Origin: Aristolochia californica
Taxonomy: Eukaryota; Streptophyta; Magnoliopsida; Piperales; Aristolochiaceae
Reading direction: 5' to 3'
DNA: 64,000 bases
Assembly (NCBI GenBank): GCA_029961685.1
Contig: JARWKL010000016.1
Span: forward strand, 997,001-1,061,000
How positions within the stretch are numbered: position 1 is the first letter of the stretch; each line of letters begins with the position of its first letter. This document shows positions 43,571-54,600 of this stretch, piece after piece. The translations under genes were made by a program, and so were the position numbers. The notes beneath the pieces are model-generated. The model was not told the DNA's origin. It saw only the letters and a list, made by a program, of their open reading frames with translations, and searched no databases.

Positions 43571-44039
43571 ATATAATCAACAACTTAAGGAGTAGGATAG
43601 ATATATTGTGTGATATATCTGAAGAGGAGAATTCAAGGTTGAAAGTTGACGATGAAGGAAAATTTGGAAGTTTTGCTTCTCCTAAGAAGCCTGCTAACAA
43701 GCTCACCGTGCATGAATTAAGGTAAACTTGACATTGTTCTAATTGCCCAGCATACAGAGTTTTTGTCAATTTTGAGGTATAATCGACACCACTTGTTCAG
43801 GTTGAAGCATGTTTTCACTTGGTGGGACTGATGGACCTTTTAATTGAGAGATTGTCAACGATGAGCAACTAATAAAATTGTGGTGCTCTAATTAAAAGAA
43901 GAAGAGATTTGGAGCTGATTTTAATGGATCTTCAATTGAATGTTTTTCTTTCTAACATAAGAATAGCCATTTTCTTTCCTTGAGCATGTAGCCAAACTTT
44001 CCAATAACCTTGTTCCAGCATTGAGGTTCGGAGGTTGCT

Positions 44040-44530
44040 CTCACCCCTCTGACGCCGAACATGAAGTTGAGCTACTTCTACCCTTCACTAAAGATGAAAC
44101 TAAAGAAGGTGTGTTAAGGTTTTATCGTTGATAAGAAAAGCTATCTAGTTTGTCACATTTTATAAAATAGTTTTCAATGGTCACATTGTGGGTTTTCTAG
44201 TATGAGGTCTTGGTTTCAAATCTCACTAAGGGGTAAGGACTAAGGCAAGTGTGTAAATGTGTAACAACATTCAAAATAAATAAATGAACAAGATAGTTTT
44301 GAAAGCCATCAAATCAAACACTTAGGCTAAGATGGGTATTTCGCTCCAACACCTTGTTGTGGAGGAAGACCTGCCTAGCTAGGTTTGTTAGTACTTTACT
44401 CTATTTTTTTATAACTTATACACCACATTTCAAAAAAAAAAAAAAAATCTCAGTTGCTACTACTTTATACATACGTTTTGTTGTTCTCTAAGTTTCGTGT
44501 TCTCTCTCTCTTTCTGTCTCTCATTTGTAG
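44040..44530 (+). repeat. Internal duplication in ODR4 pseudogene, second unit
   Basis: Second copy of the 43017-43570 segment, about 1010 bp downstream, with the same exon (CTTCTACCCTTCACTAAAG) and an embedded SINE-like stretch. The next exon (DIINNLRS) is not repeated. Confidence 0.88.
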
Positions 44531-44670
44531 ATATATTTACAGGAGACCATTTTACAAACACTTTCTTCATATATCACAAATTTTATGATGAATATTCCAA
44601 GGATCTATGCACCAGCTAATGGAAGCGTTGGGGTCACCTTCTCTCTAAGGGACTTAAGAAATGATACATA

Positions 44671-45168
44671 GTTATAGGAATTAAACACCCTAATTCCAAA
44701 CTAATGAGAATAATATAATAAATGCGGAGGAAGGAAAAAACAAGCACCGAAAAGCACAACAAGATTTATACAATTTCGCCTCAAGGTGAGACTACGTCTT
44801 GTCTTCTGCCGCTGCGGTAATCCTATAAAGATGAAATAGTTTACAAGAGAAATCGCACACTTACAGGTATTTCTCTTTAACATCTCGGGTTGCAACTCGA
44901 GATGCTCATCGGATTAAGATTATAAAACCTTAATAGTAGTGCCCCTCAATTATAAAGAGAAAACTAGGGCAACCGCGATACGAGAGTAAAATTTTCAAAA
45001 TGTCCTTAATGAAACAACAGTCAATCTATCATGAACTGAGCGGGGGTTCTGCCCCCTACACCCACGGAGGGGCGCTTCCCGCCCCTATCCAACCCCCACG
45101 GCGACTTGACCGTGTAGGATCTGTGACTAACTCAGTGTAGGGCAGTAATTAGGCTCCGCAACTTAACA
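44671..45168 (-). repeat. Solo LTR-like insertion, minus strand
   Basis: Read on the minus strand it begins TGTTAAGTTGCGGAGCC and has a TATA-like CTTTATAATTGAGG mid-way. It is flanked by two copies of CTAAGGGACTT.AGAAATGATACATAG (44645-44670 and 45178-45204), a duplication longer than a normal target site. Class uncertain. Confidence 0.45.
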
Positions 45169-45204
45169 ACCTTATCTCTAAGGGACTTGAGAAATGATAC
45201 ATAG

Positions 45205-45880
45205 TCTTACGCATGAAGAGCAGCACTATCTCTACCAAAATAGGATCCGTATGACCCAAAAGGTCCTCAGAAGGATTAGAGCAGTAGCTCCATCGTTCCA
45301 TCTAAACACTGCTTCAAACTTTATTGGGCCTGGATTTTCCCAAGAACAACCATCAAATTAAAACTGATACAGCCTTGATCTGAGGGATACTTGCTTGTCC
45401 TTCTTTACTTTAGAGAGAGTGTCAACCCTTTATTTCTGTCTCTCAGAGGATAGGAGGGACTCTACACCTCCCTCTGACTCTAACCCTCTCCTTCTAACCC
45501 TCATAGAAGAGGAGGGACTCTCTGCTACTCCCTTTCCTTCCTCCTGAGTTTGGGAGAAAGGAGAGGAGAAGCTTCCTCCCTCTGATTTTTGTAAATAAAT
45601 GTTAAATTAATTTATAAAAATAAAAAATGGTATTTATGTCCTTCTTTGGCAAAAAATATCAAGAAAGTAAGCATAGTGATTATTGAGATACAAATCCAGT
45701 GAGATTAAGAGTAATTTTCAATTTGTTAGGGGGTGAGAGCAATTAACCCACCAAAGAAAAAAGATTGTTATTTACTTTTATGCTAGGATCAAATGTATTG
45801 TGCCCAAACTGTTGTTATGTTATTTGGTTGTACAATTTGACTGAGTTTTAACTAATTGATATTATTAAATGCTTTGGCAA
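45205..45880. other. ODR4 pseudogene intron, pyrimidine/purine-rich, nothing recognised
   Basis: It contains imperfect GAGGAGGGACTCT repeats around 45445-45570 and no coding signal. Confidence 0.5.
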
Positions 45881-47322
45881 CAGAAAGCCATGCAATCACT
45901 TCTTTCTTAGAAGAATTCTTGTTCCTTGGCAACCTGGTATCTGCATCTGTGACTATCTACAGTCATCAAAGTCCATTCAGGTTTGTTTCTCTCACATATT
46001 AGTAAAGGTGTATCATATGCTCTATCTCTCAATCTAGAGATTGTGCAATGAAGAGCGTGGCTCCACAACTTATACCCAACCGGACAGCCCAGAGTCTGTT
46101 ACAACACAACCTAGGTCCATGGAGATAACTGATGTCCAGGGGTGTAAATGGGTAAAGTACAAAATAAAGTAAGGGTATTCTATTACCCATTTGTTTTGGT
46201 TCTGTCTGGTTACAGAAATGACTCTTCATTACTTGTATCCATTCTGTTTAATAAGTAGTAAATGGTAAAGAGGTAAAGGTATCCATCCTTACCTTGTAAA
46301 TGATTTTTCTTTTGTTTCTGTATACAAATGAACAGGTGGTAGACCAGTTATTTGGTAAAATTGACACCTCTAATATCAGTATTTAGCGTATCTTGGAATA
46401 CAAGACATTTCACTTCAGACACGGAAGGCATCAGAGAGATGTGAAACCCTAACAAAGAGGAGAAGATGCCATCCTTTAAAAAAAAGGATCAGAAGAAATT
46501 TCTCACTGGATACTGCTAGTTTCTTAAGAAATTTCTCATTAGATATTGCGAGTTTCTTTATATGCAACCCATAATTTACAGAAACATTTTCTAATAATTA
46601 TGTAATATTTCTCATTGGTGTCTCAAATTCTCTCATTAGTTATTTATTGTAAATTTAAATTTTTCATATTAGTTTATCATGTGAATATTGCTGAGCTTTA
46701 GTTTCCTATTTCCAGTTTACAATTCTGTCACTGCTTCTATTGCATGTTCTTGAAACTTTACTCAGTCTATTCATTGCTTCAGGATCTGAAGGATCAATGG
46801 AAAGAGTTACTCTTTATGGATGTTGTCTGATAAGAAAGCGGTTCTAGAACCAGAAGCAGAGGCCACCTCTTTGAGTACTAAAGTCTTTTTGGGATCTTGC
46901 TCGTGGCAATCCAAAATCAGAATATGATGGTTCCCAGATGAAGAAAGGAAATGACTCCAAATGAAACACAAAAACAGTTTAATTGCCCTTGCCCTTCTTC
47001 TTATGTCAGTCTTAATGGGGTCAGGGTTGATGTTCTTTAGTCGGTGAAAACATATATTGTACTACATCATATTCTTTTCCTATTTAACTTGTGATGACCA
47101 TAAAACAAGTTAGTGATATTCATATAGTGAATAACCCTTTTGTATGTGAATCATGCTTCTTTGTTCACGTGAAAGTTAAGCTATCAAATTTTGGTTATGT
47201 TGTTCTACAATGATGTTGAGAAATCCACAAGGCTTGAAACTGACTCAGAAGTAGACGTGAGATTCTTATTACTTCAATATAGATCAAATTTGAAAAGAAT
47301 TCACGACGCATCAGCTGGGCTC

Positions 47323-50240
47323 CTAAACATCAAGATTCAAAGAATGTTCCCAACCTCCCAACATCAAAGTATGTGATCCCAATGGCAATATTCTTGTTCC
47401 TTGATCATTAACCAGACTTAGTTGCTTGCATGTGTCTACCAGAAGGCTAGCTTCAGTGGCTTTGTATGCCTCCGTATGGACCCGAGTGAAGCCGATCAAC
47501 TGTTTCGTCGGGGCACCTTCGAACCCTCTCCCCACTCTAGAGAACAACATGACTACATGAGAACCATCCATATCGCCATTATTGGCCACAGAGAAGTGAA
47601 TATAAAATTTCAGAGCTTCGCAAGAAGCAACTTCATCGACTAAGACGAAGTCGGGCAACCCCCTCCTTCCATATACTGATCTCTTACTGAAATCTGTCTG
47701 AACTAAAGAACCCAACAAGCTCACTCTATCGGGAACTGATAAGAATCTGTAAGAGACAGTGGAGTAACTTAATCCATGGCCAAACCCATAGATTATGTCG
47801 CCTGTGTAGAATCTATAGGTTCGTCCAGGGTAATCCCGAGTAGAGTTGGCTCTCATGTTCATGTCATTCATGGGGATCCGAGTGAATGATTCAGGATACC
47901 AGGTAACTGGTAATCTTCCACCTGTTTGCTCCAATGTCAGCATCAACTGTTTGATTAATTAGTAAAAGTTCTGAGAAGAGTCTAACCTGGATTGAACGCT
48001 CCATGAACAACATCAGCAGCAGCTTGCCCACCAACTTCACCTGGGTAGCCTACCCAGAGGATGCAAGCAATTCGAGGGTCATCTTTTGCAAAGGAAACAT
48101 CCATTGGTCCCCCACCCATGAGAACCAGAATCAGTGGTCTTCTACTAACATTTGCGATGGCAGAAATTAGCTCCATCTGTTTACCAGGCAACAGGAGGCT
48201 AACTCGGTCGAGGCCTTCAGTTTCTTGAGTTAGATCCAGGCCTGCGACCACCATAACATAATCGGCTTTCTGGGCGACATGAATCGCCTCTGTGAATCCT
48301 GCTACAGACTCGCAGGAAACATTAAAACAGCCCCGTGCAAATAATGTCTTCTTCACATATGCACGCTGCCCCTCGTAAAGACTCACTGGCCGGCAGGGGT
48401 AGCCTGCATTTTTGGGAAATTTAATGGTTATATCACAGAAGGAAAATGCAAGAAACAGTTGTCTGGGTAGAAACATCAATGGTCTTGGAAATTAAACCTG
48501 TGTATCCTCCGCCAAGCTTGCTTGTATCATTTGCCGCAGGACCGATGACTACCAATGAACCCACAGTACTCTTATCCAATGGCAAGAATTTGTTATCGTT
48601 CTTCAAAAGCACGATGCCCTGTCTTGCAGCTTCAAGCGCCAATTGTCTGTGTTGCTCGGTGCAGACATCTGCAGTTCCAAGTTTTCCAAACTGTTTCTGT
48701 AATGGATTCCCATCGAAGAGACCAAGTCGCAATTGAACAGAAAATAGATTAAAAAGTGCTCGATCTATGTCTTTCTCGAGGACTTTTCCCTTTTTAACAG
48801 CTGATTCAGTGTGTCTAAGCAAATACGTTCCACAGTTTATATCCATGCCTGCAAGTGTCCAAAAGAAGACGGGAAGTTATTAGGGTCTCTAACATTCTTA
48901 ATCTGTCCAAGGAAAAAAGGGATAATTGTAATCACCAGCTTTTAGAACATCAGCAATGGCATCTTCAGCACTGTGTGCGTACTTCTGATCTTCATATATT
49001 ATAGCCACTGCATCACAATCGGAGGTAATATATCTGCGTCGGGTTTAAGAAAAGGATTTTGAGTTATACAGGTTCGTAAATCTTGAACTAGAAGTCGAGC
49101 ATTACAGATTTTACCAGACGATACGATGAAGGAAATCAAAAACTGTACTAACCCCTTAAAGCCCCATTCATTTCGAACTTGATCCAAGAGATCACGCCGA
49201 GCACAAGCAGGTATACCATTTACTTGATTGTATGAGCACATCAAACAGCTCGCACGGCCTTCTTGGATACAGCTTCGAAATGGGGGCTGGTAAGTGTCCT
49301 CCAAATCTTGTTTTGTAACCTGCGAACGGGAGAAATGAATATAATCAGAAGGAGAATTGCACATTGCCAAAGTTGATCTCCGAAATCCGAGCTTAAATGG
49401 GAGATGAAAGCAAGTTGTATTTTGAGGAGAGAAAGCAAATAAAAAAACTTCTTGGATCTTGTTTTTTGCTTTCAATGATGTGGAAATAACAGAAAAGCAA
49501 CGACATCTTGCCTCTGCATTAAAAGTGTATCTACTGAAATTCCTCCACTTCTCCAAATCATAAGCAGTAAAATGCTTACAACAAGCAGAAAGCATTAGAG
49601 CGCCGCCACTCTCAGTCCCCTCAAGTGCTCTCTTCTCTCTGTACTCCTCACCCCAACTCTGCCCCTCAAATCCCTTCACATACTCCACCGCATAAGCCGC
49701 AGTGACCACAGGATCCTCGCCTGGAGTCTCCTGCCCTCTCCCCCATCTGGGGTCCCTGAAAATGTTAATATTGGGCGCCCAAAACGTCAAACCAGCCTGA
49801 CCCTCATTATACATAGCCCTTGCCTCCACTCCGATCGCCTTGGCAATTTCAAACCACAAACTCCGGTTAAATGCGGCCGCAGTCACCAGTACTTGTGGAA
49901 AACTGGTAGCCGTTTTGATAGATCCATTGAAGGCGACCCCGGGGCCGTTGATGGCGATACCGTGAAGTGACTCTGACCACCATTCGTAGGCGGGGATGCC
50001 AAGCCTGGATATGCGCCCTGCCCCATTGGAGAGCTGGGCAATCTTCTCTTTGAGAGTGAGGAAGGAGATGAGCGATTGGGCTCTAGTAGGGATCGAAAGA
50101 GAGGTGTTGCAGAAGGGATAGGAATCATGGTGAGGTGGTTTGCACGGGTACCGGGGATGCGGGTGCGCAGCGACAGAGTGCGAGATCAAGATAGCGAAGA
50201 GTTGCAGGAGAGAGACAGGGGATACTCTCCATTTAGACAT
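47323..50240 (-). CDS. BXL6: Beta-D-xylosidase, GH3 family, BXL6-like (6 exons, 786 aa)
   Basis: A secreted cell-wall glycosidase that removes xylose from xylan or arabinoxylan side chains. Proposed exons: 50240-49512, 49319-49153, 49033-48936, 48848-48498, 48403-47987 and 47921-47323. Phases agree and the frame is open. Residues 1-24 form a signal peptide ([15 protein letters not shown]). The GH3 N-domain holds [11 protein letters not shown] and [20 protein letters not shown]. The nucleophile is in [10 protein letters not shown] (Asp304). The GH3 C-domain has [17 protein letters not shown], and the fibronectin-III-like end has [10 protein letters not shown]. Length matches the family (~770-790). 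Intron 1 has a GC donor (GAG then GCAAGA). BXL6 is the best memory match within the family. It converges on the dead ODR4 gene. Confidence 0.92.
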
Positions 50241-51690
50241 TTCGTAAGTTTTTATTGATAGTTAGTAGGGAGAAGCAGAACCAGAATCGGGGAGCTCTTA
50301 TAATTGGTGGGTTCACTACGATGGTGACCGAGATTTCTTATGACGCAGCCATTGATGTCAATCATCTCCGTCTCATTCTTCCGCACCAGTCTCCTTGCAG
50401 TTTCAACGGATCTTTCTTAACCACTGATCAGACTTGTGGTAATTAGATGACTTTACGTTTTCAGTACAAGATAATATGATTGGAACAAGTAACAGCAAAT
50501 AGTTTGCTCCTCGACAGAGACTGAGAGCATCGTGGAAGACGAAGTCGACTTAATTTTGGCTTCGTTCTTAGACTTTCGAGTTATTTTACGAACAGAATTG
50601 AATTATTGTACCCAAAATGGAAATTCTGCAGCTGTTCAGAGAGCACTCAGAGAAACTGACATCAAGAAGGTTAGTAGAGAAGATAAGGAAGATGTTTTCC
50701 ATAAAAAAAAAACAAAACCGTGGGCAGATTCCTCAACCTGCTCTCTCTGCACTCAGCTTTTGAGAATGTTCAAAGATAGTGATGAAATAAAGAATTTTTT
50801 TTTCCATATTCTCTCATCACATCCATCCAATAGGGAAGGCAAACCTGAAATTTTGAGCACGCAAGCTTTATAGTGGCGACTCATTTTGGGTTAGACAGCA
50901 ACCTGGTTAAACAAGATCATTAATTGATTAATGAGATGACTTTGCAACTACATGGAGATAGAATAATCTTAAGCATCCTTAACCAAGATGTGAATCTTAT
51001 GAATTTTTTTTCTCAAGTAGACGGAAGCAAGTCATCAAAGCAGATAAGGCTAGCAAGTAGAGTGTATGAGACCACTGGATTAAAATAAAGTTCCTTCTTT
51101 GGACATAATTTGTTAGGACCACAGAATTTCAGAACAATTGAATTTGATTGTGTTATATCATTTAGATGTTTACTCTAAACCTTTCTTTTTTGAATTCAAA
51201 ACTCTAATCAACTTCTTGACAATAATTTATGTGTTTGTAGTTGTGGGTGTGTAAACCTAATGATGTAACCAATTAGGTCAACTGATGGAACAAGGTCTGA
51301 TTGCCAACTAGGTTAACTAAGTGTGGTTGAGATACTAAAGGTAAAACAGGAGTGTGTAAAGAAGCCTTTGGCCATCATCATCTGCAATCAGGGAATTCAG
51401 ACAGATGGAAAAGAAAACACAAAGGGGAATTCAGAATATCCAAACAAAACCCACTATTCTCCATGATTTGACTTGATTTTTCTGCGTTTGTTTAGTATAA
51501 AACGGGTGTATTTCCAACCCTAGTACATAAAAATGAAGTGGGTTGTGTGAAGAAAAGAATGGCTAATCAAAATCCATGAATGATCTCATAAGTAGGCATC
51601 AAAGAAACCAACACCCAACAACAAAATCAGGGAGCTGGCGGTGAACCCTTTTGTTAGTACCAGGATAATGTGAATTAATATAGCAAGCTC
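50241..51690. other. Intergenic region between BXL6-like and PGM-like genes
   Basis: This would hold the BXL6-like promoter and the 3' end of the upstream PGM-like gene, both on the minus strand. There are no clear transposon ends. An open stretch at 50532-50873 on the plus strand lacks an ATG start and was not accepted. Confidence 0.55.
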
Positions 51691-54600
51691 CTAGACTGTC
51701 TTCTCCTGAGCACCATCACTAGGGAGATCAAGCCCACGCGGGATTTTTCCAGGATAATTCGTTGTAGAAGGATCCGACCCAATCATGCTGCAGATTTTGT
51801 CTTCTAAACTGTTAGAAATGCATGAAAAATAAAAATAAAAATAAAAATAAAATAAACATGGTGCTGAGTTAAATGCTTGCCTTCTGTCAACCACCACCAT
51901 TGAGCGGAGTTCACAATTGGCAAAACTGCAACAACATAATAGAAAAAGCAAAAGAACCAGTTAAAGTAGGCCTAGGATATATCTTGTCTTTCCTTTCTCA
52001 TAATTCTTTGTTCTATACTTTCTTCTTTCATAATATTTGGCTAATTACCCTTCAATCAAACTAATAAGAGTATTATTATAGAGAATTTAGGAACAAGTAG
52101 TGATAATGTTGCATAGTTTTCAACAGGTGGAGCATCTACAAACGGGTAGCCATGATCCAAATGACCCTGAGATTTATTATACATCCATAGATCAACCACT
52201 TCTACTATACTGTCATTCAAAAACAGTCTAGTTGGGATTTCATGTTGAACTATAATTCAGCAGTTATTTGAGCTTGAATTGGTAACTCCAGGCCACCCAT
52301 GTGTGCCACATCAATACTGGATCATACACAACTTTGATATGATATGCATTAGCCCCATACATTCAATCCAGAGTAGCTTGCACCATCTTCAAGAGAGCAC
52401 ATGAAAAAGGCTAGCCCCCTATGATAACCAAGGGATTTTCACATAAGAAGACTACACACTGCACCATGAAGTGCAATTTTCATTTTATTTTAGTTTCCCC
52501 TTGAATAATCTTTGATAATCAAATAAGCATACCACAAACAACTTACTGTTTACTGATTTCAGCCTTGACCAAGGGATGACAGTCACTCCCAAACCTACTC
52601 AAGGTATGATATAGGAATCCACTATGAGTAACTACTGCGATTTCCTTCTCCTCGCGGGTCCACAACCTACATCATGTAACATATTAATGCTAGAACCTGA
52701 ACATATCTCACAGGAATTGCAAACCCTAAGCACAAAGAAAATTCCTCGCTGAATTGCATAATGGAAATAGCAGTACCAATTAATAAATTGCACTCCCCGA
52801 GCACCAACATCTTCATTTGGCTCCCTGATGTCAGCCTTCCACAAGATATCTTCATCGTTTTCTATCTGAAAAATAAAAATTAGTCCCACGAAACCAGTTA
52901 ATGCGTTTTAAAGATCACGAAATCATAAGCTCTATCAAATAAAACAGCAGTACAGCAGTCTCAGTATATGTTGAAAGAACTTGCCAGTGAAAAATCAATT
53001 GCAGGGAAAAGAAGTTGATACTCGCTCACGCTACTCCTCTTGTCACAAGGGTGAACTCCCTACAGACATAAAAGATAATTAGAGGTGTTGAACACAAATA
53101 TCCATAGTGGATGATCTCTGGGTTTAGTTTTAATAAAATAATAATTCCATTAACTAACCAAGAACTTCAATCTGACTCAACCACATAAGTCAACAAGCTG
53201 AATTGACCACAAATCAACAAGCTGAATCAACCAATTAAGTAATAGAAAAGAATAAAGCCTTTAACTGTTGTTTTTCTGAGGGCTAAAAACACTCATGCGT
53301 TAGTATAGAACTGAAAAAACATCTTACTTCCTCCTGGTCATTGTTTTTTCTTTTGCCCAGTTAGGTTAGCATGGCTTGAAACAGTTTTTACACAACAACA
53401 TTAGAAACGAAGAGAAAGTCCTGCATCCCTTGCATTGTACAAAACTTTATTCTAGTTTTATCCATAAGTTCTGATATTACAGTTTCATTGCGAGAATATA
53501 AATGACAGATTTTATAGAAAGACATCTTCAAGGAAAAAGAACCACAGATTTGTACTACAGCTAGCATTCGAAACTCGGAAGATTGTTTAGTGGCAAGGAC
53601 TATTTGTTAAGTGGCAGCCCCACATGCAGACTCAGTAATCTACAGATGAATTAGCAGCACTAAGGAGACAAGCTGAAGCTTCAATGCAACAACTTGCTGC
53701 ATTCCCATGCAGTTCATAGCAAAGGATGTTCAAACTGAAGATGAGTCTAAAAACCCTTCCCATGATATCACAATGATGAGAGCCCCAAATAAGAGAGCAC
53801 CAGGCAGACAGCAAGACGGGTAATAAAGCTTGAAATTCAGTTTCAAAAACTCCACAGCTGCACCTAACAGTGGCTAGAGTAAGAGGGCACTAGGCAGGGA
53901 ATCAAGTAGACGGGAATGTGGCTCAGGTTGGATGGAATTTTGATAGTAAAGGTGCAGTATCTGTTAGTTTTGAGAAGTCAACAATCAGCAACCACGGCCA
54001 TTCTTCCGGTTGCTAGTCAATTCAGTTTAGTAAGTCAACAGTTGAATTGAAAATTGGAAGGTTCAGTCCGTAACTTACATTGTTGTAATGGTACTTATTT
54101 TAAAAAGTCCATAGTGTGACTTTTAGTAGGATACTCGGTCCTAGAAAGTTATAAATAAAGGATTAGAGACTGTTGCTATAGTTTTGAATCAGATTTAATT
54201 TATTCAAAACACTTTGAACTCAAGTTTAGCATCTACTTCTCTGCTTCTCTTAGGTTTTTGTTTTGCTAGTTTCCTTCACAATCCAACATTAGCTTATAGG
54301 GTGCATTGCAGAAACAGCCAAGAAGATCTAGGAGACATACCAAATGTTCACGACACGTTTCTACAGCAAGGAAAGGTGGACAGTTTAAACTTGATATTGC
54401 AGAGCGATCACTGTTCCCAGCGTTTGCCACCATTAGTGGAAGAGCATCAACCCCATCCACATAGCCATCCCCACCAAAGACACCCACTGCTGTTTGCATT
54501 GTCCTGTAAACCAGTTGAATGAAAAGTTCATACTTCGAATGCACAACCTGAACAGGCTCAGGAAAAATCTCATAAATGAATCTCATTTATACAAGTCTAA

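Larger units (their letters stand above)
39882..46950 (+). pseudogene. ODR4: ODR4-like pseudogene (copy 2)
   Basis: The exon series matches a plant ODR4-homologue protein. It runs MIDRDWVAEHARQ (to 40019), VSRLLLGGVNVIGIYIWAAE (40862-40956), DAAQCYESDLDERLPIHIS (from 41081) and the CLRPCNFKMGKVLPSL exon (41317-41440). Then come KELRDAKALVDGNL (41772-41891), HEVELLLPFTKD (43017-43090), VTSVVVVSGAIFSCTYL (43335-43439) and DIINNLRSRIDILCD (43569-43721). It ends RRILVPWQPGICICDYLQSS (45884-45980) and LKDQWKELLF (from 46783). Defects: a TGA at 41327-41329, a frameshift near 41825, lost donors after 41149 and 41440, and a frameshift near 46885. The N-terminal exon is missing at the DUS2 junction. 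Confidence 0.85.

Noticed and set aside
50532..50873. 113-codon open frame upstream of the BXL6-like gene, plus strand
   Set aside because: It begins with GTG rather than ATG, contains poly-Lys and poly-Phe from homopolymers, and has no recognisable family.
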